Made by a program: the position numbers and the translations under genes. Source: an uncultured Oscillospiraceae bacterium (GTDB taxonomy: Bacteria; Bacillota; Clostridia; Oscillospirales; Oscillospiraceae). From it: a stretch of 64,000 nt of DNA. The stretch spans positions 26,976 through 90,975 of the forward strand of contig CAKUMO010000004.1 in the NCBI GenBank assembly GCA_934667815.1, written 5' to 3'. The notes beneath the pieces are model-generated. The model saw nothing but the letters and a program-made list of their open reading frames with translations. It did not search any database and had not been told where the DNA came from. Below, one piece after another: positions 42,951 to 52,383 of the stretch (position 1 is its first letter; each line of letters starts with the position of its first letter).

Positions 42951-43964
42951 ATGACAACAATCTATTTGATTCGACACGCCGAGGCCGAGGGCAATATTTT
43001 CCGCCGCGCACACGGCTGGTATGATTCCTCCGTCACGCGCAATGGTTTGCGCCAGATCGAAGCGCTGAAAAAACGCTTTGAGAGCGTTCCCGTCGACGCC
43101 GTTTATGCCAGCGATCTTATCCGCACCTGCACCACGGCGGGCGCGGTCTACCGGCCAAAGGGGCTGGCTCTGCACAGAGAGCCGCGCTTTCGCGAGGTCG
43201 GCATGGGCGTCTGGGAGGACGTTCCCTTCGGCCAGCTTGCGTATGACGAGCCGGAAAAGCTCCTGCTGTTTACCCAATCGCCCCAGCGCTGGGCGGTGGA
43301 GGGCAGCGAACGCTACGAGACCTTCACCGGGCGCTTTTTGCAGGCGCTGGACGAGGTCGCGCAGCGGCATGAGGGGCAGAGCGTCGCGATTTTCTCGCAT
43401 GGCATGATCCTGCAAAACGTGCTTGGCCGTCTGCTGTATGACGGCGACACTGCACGGCTTGGCCACTGTGAGAATACCGGCGTGAGCAAGCTGCTCTATG
43501 AAAACGGCGTTTACCGCGCGGAGTATTTATTTGACAGCACGCATTTGCCGGCTGAAATTTCCACGGTCGGGCGGCAGAACTGGCGGCAGCAGGGAATCAC
43601 GAAGTCGAATTTCCGCTACCGTCCCGCTGGGCCGGGCGATGCGGAGTTTCTGCATGCGCTGGGCTATGCGCTGCAGCCGGACGATCGTGTGCTTCTGGCT
43701 TATGCGGAGCAGACGCCCGCGGGCGCGGTCGCGCTGCGCCGTGCGGATGAAACGACGGGCGGCATTGTCTTTCTCGGACTGATGCCGGAATTCCGCGGGC
43801 AGGGACTTGCGGCACAGCTGCTCGGCTGCGCGGTGAGCGCGTTCCGGCGCGACGGCCTGACGGAGCTTTGCCTGCTGCAAGCGCCGCAAGGCGCGTCCGC
43901 GCACTTTTTCGAGGATTTCTGTCTGCTGGGCAGCCGCGTCTCGCTCATCCCGCAGGTGCGCTGA
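42951..43964 (+). CDS. Histidine phosphatase fused to a GNAT acetyltransferase
   Basis: A 337-residue two-domain protein. Residues 1-200 are a phosphoglycerate-mutase-like phosphatase with the RHAEAEGN motif (catalytic His near 8), SDLIRTCTTA and the second catalytic His in IFSHGMI. Residues 220-337 are a GNAT fold with GLMPEFRGQGLAAQLL, the acetyl-CoA loop. Substrates are unknown. ATG 42951 is preferred because GGTGAT precedes it. A TTGCAG-16 bp-TATACT promoter lies just upstream, so it need not be part of the uxa operon. Confidence 0.88.
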   Translation: MTTIYLIRHAEAEGNIFRRAHGWYDSSVTRNGLRQIEALKKRFESVPVDAVYASDLIRTCTTAGAVYRPKGLALHREPRFREVGMGVWEDVPFGQLAYDEPEKLLLFTQSPQRWAVEGSERYETFTGRFLQALDEVAQRHEGQSVAIFSHGMILQNVLGRLLYDGDTARLGHCENTGVSKLLYENGVYRAEYLFDSTHLPAEISTVGRQNWRQQGITKSNFRYRPAGPGDAEFLHALGYALQPDDRVLLAYAEQTPAGAVALRRADETTGGIVFLGLMPEFRGQGLAAQLLGCAVSAFRRDGLTELCLLQAPQGASAHFFEDFCLLGSRVSLIPQVR

Positions 43965-43993
43965 CAGCTTTCCGGTCGATTTTTCTATGAATC

Positions 43994-44040
43994 AAGCCCG
44001 GGTGGTTTTATCACTTCATGGTAAAACCGCCCGGGCTTTT
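43994..44040 (+). terminator. Terminator after the phosphatase-GNAT gene
   Basis: Long inverted repeat AAGCCCGGGTGGTTTTA / TAAAACCGCCCGGGCTT (one G-C to A-C type mismatch) ending in four T. Confidence 0.85.
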
Positions 44041-44200
44041 AGATACCTGTCTGAAATCCAGACACGGACGCGGCGGTGTCTGAATTTCAGTTGCGTCGCC
44101 GCCTGTGTCCGATTTTACGGCACGGCTCCGGCATTGTCCGTTTTCATTTTTTTGCCGGCAGGCTATAATGTGGACAGAAATCAAGAGGAGGCGTTCTCAA

Positions 44201-44803
44201 ATGCGTTCCGTTACACCAATGAAAACCGCAAAGACCGGTTATATCATCCTCTCCGCGCTCCTGTGCGCACTGGGCATGACGCTGATCCTGTTCCCCGGCT
44301 TTTCGGCCTCGGCGCTCGGCATCGTCTGCGGCGCGGTGATGATCCTGTTCGGGGTTGTGAAATTGGTCGGGTATTTTTCCCGCGACCTTTACCGTCTGGC
44401 CTTCCAGTATGACCTCGCCTGCGGGTGTCTGCTTATCCTGCTGGGTCTTGTGATGCTGCTGCGTCCGGACAGCCTGCTGAACTTCATCTGCGTTGCGCTG
44501 GGCATTTATATTCTGACCGACGGCCTGTTCAAAATTCAGATCTCCGTCGATGCCAAGCGCTTCGGGCTGCGCGGCTGGTGGCTGATTCTGGTCGAGGCAA
44601 TCCTGGCTGCGCTCCTCGGCTTGACGATGATCTTCCGCGTGACGGATTCGGCGCGGGTTCTGACAGTGCTTCTGGGCGTGTCGATGCTGGCCGAAGGGAT
44701 TCTGAATCTCAGCACGGTCATCACGGCGGTGAAGATCGTCAAGCATCAGCAGCCCGATGTAATCGACGCGGAGTTTTATGAGAACAAGGAAAGTGAGGAG
44801 TAA
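44201..44803 (+). CDS. DUF308/HdeD-like membrane protein
   Basis: A 200-residue protein with six predicted transmembrane helices in three pairs, as in the HdeD/DUF308 family (LSALLCALGMTLILFPG, VCGAVMILFGVVKLVGYF, ILLGLVMLLRPD). E. coli HdeD is linked to acid resistance, but clostridial members lack a known role. The ATG is behind GAGGAGG. It is 2 bp ahead of the MMPL gene, so the three genes to 48962 probably form one operon. Confidence 0.88.
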   Translation: MRSVTPMKTAKTGYIILSALLCALGMTLILFPGFSASALGIVCGAVMILFGVVKLVGYFSRDLYRLAFQYDLACGCLLILLGLVMLLRPDSLLNFICVALGIYILTDGLFKIQISVDAKRFGLRGWWLILVEAILAALLGLTMIFRVTDSARVLTVLLGVSMLAEGILNLSTVITAVKIVKHQQPDVIDAEFYENKESEE

Positions 44804-44805
44804 GC

Positions 44806-46893
44806 ATGAAATTTTCCAAAGCGGTCGTCAAGGGCCGCATACCCATCCTGATCATCACGCTGCTGCTGATGATCCCGGCCGTGCTGGGCATGATCGGCAC
44901 GCGCATCAACTATGATATGCTTGATTATCTGCCCTCTGACATGGATACCGTCGTCGGGCAGGAGCTTCTGAAAGAGGACTTCGGCAAGGGCGCGTTCTCC
45001 TTTATCATTCTCGAGGATATGCCCGCTAAGGATGTCTCGGCACTGAAGGAAAAGATCGAGCAGGTCGAGCACGTCGATACCGTTCTGTGGTACGACGACC
45101 TCGCGGACATCTCCGTCCCCATGGAGCTGCTGCCCGAGAAGGTCTGGAAGGAATTCAACACCGACCATTCGACCATGATGGCCGTGTTCTTCGACTCCGC
45201 AACGAGCGAGGACGTGACCATGGACGCCATCCGCGAGATCCGCTCCATTGCGGGCAAGCAGTGCTTCGTCTCCGGTATGTCCGCGCTGGTCACGGATCTG
45301 AAGGATCTGTGCGAGCAGGAGGAACCGATCTACGTCGGCCTTGCCGTTGCGTGTGCCTGCGTCGCCATGATGATCTTCCTCGACGGCTGGCTGGTGCCCT
45401 TCGTGTTTCTTGCGAGCATCGGCATGATGATCGTCCTGAACCTCGGCACGAACTACTTCTTCGGAGAAATTTCCTACATCACCAAGGCGCTCTCGGCCGT
45501 TCTGCAGCTCGCCGTCACGATGGACTATTCCATCTTCCTTTGGCACAGCTACAACGAGCAGCGCGAGAAATTTGAGGACAACAAGGAGGCTATGGCGGTT
45601 GCCATTCACGAGACGCTTACGAGCGTCGTCGGCTCCTCCGTCACGACCATTGCGGGCTTCATCGCCCTGTGCTTCATGTCCTTCACACTGGGCCGCGACC
45701 TCGGCATCGTTATGGCAAAGGGCGTGCTGCTGGGCGTCATCGGCTGCGTGACGGTGCTGCCGAGCCTGATCCTGATTCTCGACAAGCCGCTGCAAAAAAC
45801 CAAGCATCGTTCCCTTATTCCCAACATGAGCAAGTTTGCCAAGGGCGTGACGAAGGTGTTCCCGATATTCCTCGTGATCTTCGCACTGCTGGTCTTCCCG
45901 GCCTACTACGGCTATGACAAGACCAATGACGAGGTCTACTACGATATGGGTCAGTGCCTCCCTGAGGACATCGAATACGTCATTGCAAACTCCAAGCTCT
46001 CTGAGGAATTTGACATCGCCTCGACGCACATGGTGCTCGTCAATGCCGACCTGCCGGCAAAGCAGGTGCGGCAAATGAGCCGGGAAATGGAAAATGTCGA
46101 GGGTGTGAAATATGTGCTGGGGCTTGAGAGCATTCTCGGCGCACGCGTGCCGGAGGAGATTCTGCCCGAGCGTCTGGTCAGTACCCTCAAGAGCGGCAAC
46201 TGGGAGCTGCTGCTTATCAATTCGGAATACAAGGTCGCAAGCGACAAGGTCAATCAGCAGATCGACGAGCTGAACGCTATTTTGAAGAAATATGACGAAA
46301 ACGGCATGCTCATCGGCGAGGCGCCCTGCATGAAGGATATGATCGAGACCACCGACCACGACTTTCAGGTCGTCAACGCGGTGTCCATCCTCGCCATCTT
46401 CGTCATCATTCTGCTGGTGGAAAAGAGCATTTCGCTGCCCTTCCTGCTGATCGCGGTCATCGAGCTGGCCATCTTCATCAACCTCGGTCTGCCGCATTAT
46501 CTGGGACAGTCGCTGCCCTTCATCGCCCCGATCTGCATCTCCACCATTCAGCTCGGCGCGACCGTGGACTACGCGATTCTGATGACCACGCGCTACAAGA
46601 CCGAACGCGCCCTCGGCAACGACAAGCGTTCTTCCGTCACCACGGCGCTGGCCACGTCCATCCCGTCCATCATCGTCAGCGGCCTCGGCCTGTTCGCAGC
46701 GACCTTCGGCGTGGCGATCTATTCGGACATCGACATCATCAGCTCCATGTGTATGCTGATGGCACGCGGCGCGATCATCAGTATGCTCTGCGTTATCTTC
46801 ATCCTGCCCGCGCTTCTGATGCTGTGCGACAAGCTCATCCGCGTCACCACGCTGGGCATGAAAGCCAAAAAAACTGTCACGGAGGGAAAGTAA
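44806..46893 (+). CDS. MMPL/RND-family transporter
   Basis: A 695-residue RND-superfamily exporter with 12 predicted membrane helices and two large outside domains. Each half has a conserved charged helix (AVTMDYSIFLWHSYNEQRE and GATVDYAILMTTRYKTER) with the proton-relay Asp-Tyr pair. Members export lipids, surfactants or drugs using the proton gradient. It lies 2 bp after the DUF308 gene and 2 bp before the exported coiled-coil partner. Confidence 0.93.
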   Translation: MKFSKAVVKGRIPILIITLLLMIPAVLGMIGTRINYDMLDYLPSDMDTVVGQELLKEDFGKGAFSFIILEDMPAKDVSALKEKIEQVEHVDTVLWYDDLADISVPMELLPEKVWKEFNTDHSTMMAVFFDSATSEDVTMDAIREIRSIAGKQCFVSGMSALVTDLKDLCEQEEPIYVGLAVACACVAMMIFLDGWLVPFVFLASIGMMIVLNLGTNYFFGEISYITKALSAVLQLAVTMDYSIFLWHSYNEQREKFEDNKEAMAVAIHETLTSVVGSSVTTIAGFIALCFMSFTLGRDLGIVMAKGVLLGVIGCVTVLPSLILILDKPLQKTKHRSLIPNMSKFAKGVTKVFPIFLVIFALLVFPAYYGYDKTNDEVYYDMGQCLPEDIEYVIANSKLSEEFDIASTHMVLVNADLPAKQVRQMSREMENVEGVKYVLGLESILGARVPEEILPERLVSTLKSGNWELLLINSEYKVASDKVNQQIDELNAILKKYDENGMLIGEAPCMKDMIETTDHDFQVVNAVSILAIFVIILLVEKSISLPFLLIAVIELAIFINLGLPHYLGQSLPFIAPICISTIQLGATVDYAILMTTRYKTERALGNDKRSSVTTALATSIPSIIVSGLGLFAATFGVAIYSDIDIISSMCMLMARGAIISMLCVIFILPALLMLCDKLIRVTTLGMKAKKTVTEGK

Positions 46894-46895
46894 CC

Positions 46896-48962
46896 ATGAA
46901 AAAGAAATTCTTAAAGCCGCTGGCACTGGTTCTGTGCGCTGCGGTATGTGCAGGCAGCATCGGCGCGACGGTTTATGCCCGCGGCGCGATGCAGAAGCAG
47001 GCGGAGCCGGAGCGCGAGCCTGCCGTGACGCTGACGGCAAACGAGGAGTCCGCCGCGCCCGAGAAGGACGAGACCGTCTACGTTCTGGCCGGAGCGGACG
47101 GCTCCGTGCAGAAGATCATCGTCAGCGATTGGATCAAAAACACGCTGGCCAGCGCAACGCTGACCGATTCCAGTGAGCTGACCGACGTCGAGAACGTCAA
47201 GGGCGACGAGACCTACACCATGGATGCCTCGAACGCCCGCGTTTGGGACGCAGCCGGAAACGACATCTATTATCAGGGCAACATCGAAAAGGAGCTGCCC
47301 GTGACCCTGAAGGTCAGCTACACGCTTGACGGCAAGTCCGTCACGCCCGAGGAGCTGGCGGGCAAGTCCGGCCACGTTGTGATCCGCTATGACTACGAAA
47401 ACAAGCAGTACGAGACCGTGACCATCGACGGCAAGCAGGAAAAGATCTACGTCCCCTTCGCCATGCTGACCGGCATGCTTCTCGACACGGACACCTTCCG
47501 CAATGTGGAGGTCTCCAACGGCAAGCTGCTCAACGACGGCAGCCGCTATGTCGTCGCCGGCATCGCCCTGCCGGGCATGCAGGAAAGCCTCGGTCTTGAT
47601 GCGGAAACGCTGGAAATCCCGAGCTATGTGGAGGTTTCCGCCGATGTGGAGAACTTCTCCATGATGAACACCGTGACCATCGCAACAAATGAGATTTTCA
47701 ATCAGGTCGATCCCGATAAGCTCGACTCCGCCGACGGTCTGGAGGATTCCCTGAACGATCTGACGGACGGCATGCGTCAGCTTCTCGACGGCTCGTCTCA
47801 GCTCTATGACGGCCTGTGCACGCTTCTGGAAAAGTCCGAGGAGCTGGTCTCCGGCATCGATAAGCTGGCAGCGGGCGCACAGAAGCTCTCCGCCGGTCTG
47901 GCAGAGCTGGACAGCCACAGCAGCGAACTGAACGCAGGCTCTGCGCAGGTGTTCACCACACTTCTTGCTACGGCCGATTCCGAGCTGGCCAAAGCAGGTC
48001 TGACCGTCCCGCAGCTCACCATTGAAAACTACGCAACGGTGCTGAACGGCGTCCTCGCGCAGCTCGACGAAACGAATGTTTATCAGGTCGCTTACAACAC
48101 CGCCCTTGAAAAGGTCACCGCGGCCGTCGATGCCAAGATGGACGAGATCACCGCAGGCGTTACCGCCGCCGTGCAGGCAGGCGTGAAAGAGCAGGTCCTT
48201 GCAGGCTACCGTACAAAGGTCGTTGAGGGCTACCGCGAGCAGGCGCTTGCGCAGGTCCTGCAGGCGATGGGCATTTCCAAGGAAGATTACGAAGGCAGCG
48301 CCGAGGTCAAGGCGCAGGTCGATGCCAAGGTCTCTGAACTGGTCGCACAGGCCGAATCCAACGGCACCATCGATGCTCTTGTGAAAAAAGCCGAGTCCGA
48401 CGGCACCATCGACGCTCTTGTGGCTCAGCAGATGCAGACCGCGGAGGTCAAGGCGCTCCTTGAGCAGAAGATTGCCGAGACCCGTCAGGCCAAGATTGAC
48501 GAGGCCATGAACTCCCCCGAGGTGCAGGATCAGATCACCGCAGCACTGGAGAAGGCAAAGTCCGGTGCGGCAAGCATCAGCGCCCTGAAGGGTCAGCTTG
48601 ACAGCTACAACACCTTCTACACCGGTCTGAAGGACTACACCGCAGGCGTTTCCACCGCAGCAGCGGGTGCAAACGAGCTGTATCAGGGCATCCTGACCAT
48701 GAAGAACGGCGCACCGGCATTGGTGGACGGCGTTACGAAGCTGCGCGACGGCGCGATGCAGCTCTCCGACGGCCTGAAGGAGTTCGACGAAAAGGGCGTT
48801 TCCAAGCTGACCGAGCTGGTCGAGGGCGACCTCGAGGGAATGCTTGAGCGCGTCAAGGCGATTGCCGATGTGTCGAGAAACTACCGCTCCTTCGCGGGCA
48901 TCTCGGACGACATGGACGGTCAGGTGAAGTTCATCTACCGTACCGATGCCATCGGCGATTGA
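46896..48962 (+). CDS. Exported coiled-coil partner of the MMPL transporter
   Basis: A 688-residue exported protein. A signal anchor covers residues 8-28. A beta-rich N-terminal domain (to ~280) precedes a long helical region with YhgE/Pip-like X-Leu-X-X-Gly heptads (LSDGLKEF, QLLDGSSQLYDGL, KLAAGAQKLSAGL). A 200-residue Ala/Gln/Lys coil lies inside it. Unlike YhgE itself there is no C-terminal membrane domain; the MMPL protein probably supplies that function. Such pairs are common in clostridia but poorly studied. Confidence 0.82.
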   Translation: MKKKFLKPLALVLCAAVCAGSIGATVYARGAMQKQAEPEREPAVTLTANEESAAPEKDETVYVLAGADGSVQKIIVSDWIKNTLASATLTDSSELTDVENVKGDETYTMDASNARVWDAAGNDIYYQGNIEKELPVTLKVSYTLDGKSVTPEELAGKSGHVVIRYDYENKQYETVTIDGKQEKIYVPFAMLTGMLLDTDTFRNVEVSNGKLLNDGSRYVVAGIALPGMQESLGLDAETLEIPSYVEVSADVENFSMMNTVTIATNEIFNQVDPDKLDSADGLEDSLNDLTDGMRQLLDGSSQLYDGLCTLLEKSEELVSGIDKLAAGAQKLSAGLAELDSHSSELNAGSAQVFTTLLATADSELAKAGLTVPQLTIENYATVLNGVLAQLDETNVYQVAYNTALEKVTAAVDAKMDEITAGVTAAVQAGVKEQVLAGYRTKVVEGYREQALAQVLQAMGISKEDYEGSAEVKAQVDAKVSELVAQAESNGTIDALVKKAESDGTIDALVAQQMQTAEVKALLEQKIAETRQAKIDEAMNSPEVQDQITAALEKAKSGAASISALKGQLDSYNTFYTGLKDYTAGVSTAAAGANELYQGILTMKNGAPALVDGVTKLRDGAMQLSDGLKEFDEKGVSKLTELVEGDLEGMLERVKAIADVSRNYRSFAGISDDMDGQVKFIYRTDAIGD

Positions 48963-49011
48963 TCGCATTCACGCTGATACAAATAATGCGTGCCTGAAGC
49001 ACGCCTGATAT

Positions 49012-49056
49012 AAAACACCCCCGGTCACTTCCTGATTGAAGTGACCGGGGTGTTTT
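49012..49056. terminator. Hairpin terminator after the MMPL operon
   Basis: AAAACACCCCCGGTCACTTC, loop ctgatt, and its near-complete complement ending in TTTT. A small hairpin (GCGTGC-ctgaa-GCACGC) precedes it at 48989-49005. Confidence 0.88.
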
Positions 49057-49058
49057 GG

Positions 49059-49094
49059 CTTGTCCCAAAAGCCCGTTTGGACTTTTGGGACAAG
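49059..49094. terminator. Second member of the paired-hairpin family
   Basis: CTTGTCCCAAAAG and CTTTTGGGACAAG pair perfectly around the loop cccgtttgga. As at 23111-23150 it sits next to a GC-rich terminator between convergent genes. Confidence 0.7.
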
Positions 49095-49110
49095 TTGGGT
49101 TATCTCTGCT

Positions 49111-51987
49111 TCAGGCGTGTACAAAGGCCGTGGAGGCGGGATTTCCGACGGCGCAGAACTTGCCGTGTTCGCTGAAGGCGCGCAGCGTGTCCGTAAGCGC
49201 GGCCAGCGCCTCCGGCGTGCAGGTCAGAATTTCACGGCGTACACGCGCGATGTCCTCGACCGTGATGCCCTTCAGGCGGCGGATGCACGCAACGTCACAC
49301 ACGCCGGACGGGTCGAGCAGGGGATCGGTGGTGTTGACCGTGCCGATGATGAGGTCATCCAGCGGAATTTTCTGCGCCAGAGCATCCTGTAAGAAGTCTG
49401 TCATGCCCGCATAGGCCGCGCGTGTGCCCTCCAGATCGGGGTCGCGGTAGGAATAGCAGAACATGTCGCCGTTCAGGCGGACGTTCATACCCGTGCCGTA
49501 AGCGCCGCCCTGCAGGCGGACCATGCTCCAGAGATAATCAAACGTCATGAGAGACGAGGCGACCGCCCACGCGCCCGTGAACTTTTCACCAAGCGCATAG
49601 AGATTGTGTCCGATCGCGGTGAAACCCACGTCGCCGGGAATCTCGATCGCGCAGGGCGCTGCATCGGGCAGCACCGTTTCGGTGCGCACGCCGAGCGGAT
49701 GCTCCGGCAGCGCGGAGACCAGTGCCCCGAGCGCCGCCGCGTCGAGCTTGCCGCAGTAGCCCGCAAAGAGGCGGTTTTTCGCGCAGGCCTTCGCCATCAG
49801 TGCGGCGAATTTTTCGGCATAAACGCCGGCATCCTGCGCAAAACCAGCCGTAAACTGCCCAAACCACTGCACGAACGCCTCGCCCGTGAGCTGCTCCTTG
49901 CATGCGGCCTCGGCGGAGAAGGCCGAAAGCGCCTTGCTCAGTGCAAGCATGTGGCCTCTTTCGATCATGTTCTGCTTCAGCAAATAGTCAAGCTGGCGGA
50001 CGGTCTCGAGAATGCGGTCGGTCTCGTCATAGCGCCCGTTTGTCAGCAGCTCGGTCAGAAGCGCCAATGCCTCGGGGGCGTTTTCCTCGAGCATCGCAGC
50101 GGAAATATGCAGATACGGCGTGCAGTCGCGCAGGTCGCCGGGCTTGGAGGTCATGTCTATGCCCGCGTTCAGATGGCCAAAGAGAACCTTGACCCTGGTT
50201 TGCAGCGATTTTGCAGAGTAATGCGATGTGCTTAACTCGCCGAAGCAGGCTGCAATCGTGTTCAAAAGCCGCAGCTCCTCCAAAGAGAAGTCGGAAACGT
50301 CGAAATAAAGGTTCAGATAGGCGATGCCGCCCGACTGCGTATCAACTTCGAGCACAGGAGCACCGTCCAGCGTCATTTCACGCGTCCGGATCGGCGCAGC
50401 CTCCTGCGGCACGTCGGCAAGCTCCAGATGCGGCAGCGAGCAAAGGGCCTCCTCGGAGTCGGGCGTCTGCTGCCAGCGCTGCATGGAGGCGACGGCTTCG
50501 CGCGTGCGCTGCTGCGCGTTACCGTCCAGCGCCGCAAACTGCGCCTGCGCACGCGCGGCTTCACGCTGCGCGTCCTCGTGGCCCTTGCTCGTCGAGGGCA
50601 GAGCATAGAGGTAAACCTTGTCGCCGGCATCGGCCAGCATAGTCTGCAAAAGTTTGGGAAAATAGTCGGAATCCAGCCGATCGCGCAGAGAATCGAAGAT
50701 CTTCGTGCTGTCAATGTGGGTCAGCGGATCGTCGCCGTAGAGCCAGCCGTCAAGTGCGCGCAGTGCAAGCGTCACGCCGTATGGCTCACTGATCTCACGG
50801 CGGCGGAAGGCAAAGCGTTCCAAACTCGCCGCCAGCGCTTCGCGGTCGAGGCCGCTCTGCACGAGCGAATGCGCGGTCTCGGCCAGCGTTTCGCGGATTT
50901 CCGCAAACTTCTCCGGCACGGTGTTTCGCGCAAGGAAGCAGAGGTTCGGCTGAAACACGCCGTCCTCTATCTGCAAGGAGACGTCCTGCGCCAGCCCTCG
51001 CTCCAGAAAAGCGCGCGTCAGCGGCGCTTCGTTGGAACCGGTGAGGTAATCGGCAAGAATTTTTGCGGCATAGATCGTCTCGACGTCCTTGTGCGAGAAG
51101 AGAATCTTCGCCGCGGCCATGTGCGCAAGCGTTTCCTCGCCCTCGCGTGCTTCATAAAGGACCGTTTTCTCGCCGGTCGTGGGTTTCTGTGCGGAAAAAT
51201 CGAAGTCCGGCGCACGATAGTCGTACTTGGACAGATATTCCTCGTCTATGTACCGCAGAATTTCATCGATCTGCATATGGCCGTCGAGGAAGATCCGTGC
51301 GTTGGACGGATGGTAGAAGCGGCGGTGCGTAGCGACGAACTGCTCCCAGCTCAGCTCGGGAATGTGCTCGGGGTGGCCGCCGCTGACAAAGCCGTCGGAG
51401 GTGTCCGGGTACAGAAGCCGCGAAAGCTCGCTCTGCATCAGGGTGTCCACGTCGGCAAACGCACCCTTCATCTCGCTGTAAACGACGCCGTTGTAGCCCG
51501 GCGCTTCGCCCGGCTCGAAATGCCAGCCCTCTTGCAGAAAGATCTCCGGCTTTTCGTAGATCAGCGGGTCGAACACCGCGTCGAGGTAGACCGACATCAG
51601 GTTGAACAGATCCTTTTCGTTGCGGCTGGAGACGGGATAGACCGTCTTGTCCCCGAAGGTCAGGGCATTGAGGAAGGTCTGCATCGAGCTTTGCAGCAGC
51701 GAGACGAACGGCTCCTTGACCGGGAAACGGCGCGAGCCGTTCAGGACGCTGTGCTCGAGAATGTGGAACACGCCCGTGTCGTTCTCGGGCAGGGTCTTGA
51801 AGCAGATGGCAAAGGTGCGGTTTTCGTCCGCACGGTCGAGATATAAAAGCTGCGCACGCGTTTTTTCGTGGACGAGCGTGTAAAGCACGGCGTCCAGCGC
51901 GGCGGCCGGCTCTTTTTTGACCAGCCGGAAGCCGGAACAGAGGTTGCCGGGCTGCGCGGAGGCGAGCTTGAGTAATTCTTTCTGCAT
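49111..51987 (-). CDS. M16C (PreP-like) zinc metallopeptidase
   Basis: A 958-residue pitrilysin-family peptidase that degrades peptides inside a closing chamber. The inverted zinc motif HILEH (His75, Glu78, His79) is intact and SEMKGAFAD downstream holds the third ligand region. The M16C-associated middle domain and inactive C-terminal half follow. It has no signal peptide, so it should act in the cytoplasm. The start behind CAGGAG is preferred to longer frames. A repeat fragment lies in its leader at 52026. Confidence 0.93.
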   Translation of the reverse strand: MQKELLKLASAQPGNLCSGFRLVKKEPAAALDAVLYTLVHEKTRAQLLYLDRADENRTFAICFKTLPENDTGVFHILEHSVLNGSRRFPVKEPFVSLLQSSMQTFLNALTFGDKTVYPVSSRNEKDLFNLMSVYLDAVFDPLIYEKPEIFLQEGWHFEPGEAPGYNGVVYSEMKGAFADVDTLMQSELSRLLYPDTSDGFVSGGHPEHIPELSWEQFVATHRRFYHPSNARIFLDGHMQIDEILRYIDEEYLSKYDYRAPDFDFSAQKPTTGEKTVLYEAREGEETLAHMAAAKILFSHKDVETIYAAKILADYLTGSNEAPLTRAFLERGLAQDVSLQIEDGVFQPNLCFLARNTVPEKFAEIRETLAETAHSLVQSGLDREALAASLERFAFRRREISEPYGVTLALRALDGWLYGDDPLTHIDSTKIFDSLRDRLDSDYFPKLLQTMLADAGDKVYLYALPSTSKGHEDAQREAARAQAQFAALDGNAQQRTREAVASMQRWQQTPDSEEALCSLPHLELADVPQEAAPIRTREMTLDGAPVLEVDTQSGGIAYLNLYFDVSDFSLEELRLLNTIAACFGELSTSHYSAKSLQTRVKVLFGHLNAGIDMTSKPGDLRDCTPYLHISAAMLEENAPEALALLTELLTNGRYDETDRILETVRQLDYLLKQNMIERGHMLALSKALSAFSAEAACKEQLTGEAFVQWFGQFTAGFAQDAGVYAEKFAALMAKACAKNRLFAGYCGKLDAAALGALVSALPEHPLGVRTETVLPDAAPCAIEIPGDVGFTAIGHNLYALGEKFTGAWAVASSLMTFDYLWSMVRLQGGAYGTGMNVRLNGDMFCYSYRDPDLEGTRAAYAGMTDFLQDALAQKIPLDDLIIGTVNTTDPLLDPSGVCDVACIRRLKGITVEDIARVRREILTCTPEALAALTDTLRAFSEHGKFCAVGNPASTAFVHA

Positions 51988-52025
51988 GGAAATAACTCCT
52001 GAATATGAATTTATAAGGTCGTGGC

Positions 52026-52061
52026 AGCGCTGCTTGACAAGGGCGCATATGCCCGCAGGAC
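52026..52061 (-). repeat. Solo end of the 10-kb inverted-repeat element
   Basis: This 36-bp stretch matches the reverse complement of 10331-10366 at 33 of 36 positions (gcttgacaaggg and catatgcccgcaggac are identical). Only one end is found here. Confidence 0.7.
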
Positions 52062-52079
52062 GCAAGGGATTTTTTGTGG

Positions 52080-52280
52080 TTATTTTTCCTTATAATATAA
52101 TTTGCAGTGGCAGTAGCCTTCAAAATTCGGGTCGGCGATCTGCGCCTTGAATTCCTCGCAGACGCACTTGTATTCGGGCTTGCGTTCCAGACGGCACGGA
52201 CAGTAGCCGCCGGTGCGCTTCAGACCCTCGCGGACGCGCTCGACGACCGCGCGGTCCTCATTGAGACGAACCTTTCCCAT
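52080..52280 (-). CDS. Ferredoxin-thioredoxin-reductase catalytic-like small protein
   Basis: A 66-residue protein with three Cys pairs, CPC (27/29), CVC (39/41) and CHC (57/59). This is the pattern of the FTR catalytic chain that carries a 4Fe-4S cluster and a redox disulfide. It would pass ferredoxin electrons to a thioredoxin-like partner, which is not in the window. The ATG is behind AAGGAGG. It follows a 30-codon frame by 10 bp. Confidence 0.85.
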   Translation of the reverse strand: MGKVRLNEDRAVVERVREGLKRTGGYCPCRLERKPEYKCVCEEFKAQIADPNFEGYCHCKLYYKEK

Positions 52281-52290
52281 AGTATCCTCC

Positions 52291-52383
52291 TTATTCGTAT
52301 GGCAGCTTGGAAATGTGCGCAGGCAGCTCCGCCGGAACGGCGATGGCGTCGATGTCGCGCAGGGTTTTCACAAAACCGTTCAT
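52291..52383 (-). CDS. 30-residue peptide upstream of the FTR-like gene
   Basis: Reads MNGFVKTLRDIDAIAVPAEL and then PAHISKLPYE. AAAGGAG lies 10 bases before the ATG. It is too short for firm calling but has a good ribosome site and a tight link to the FTR-like gene, so it could be a redox partner fragment or leader peptide. Confidence 0.5.
   Translation of the reverse strand: MNGFVKTLRDIDAIAVPAELPAHISKLPYE

Noticed and set aside
44776..47040. A 754-codon - strand frame antisense to the MMPL gene
   Set aside because: The Asp/His/Gln-rich mirror of a strongly conserved transporter, with no domain of its own.
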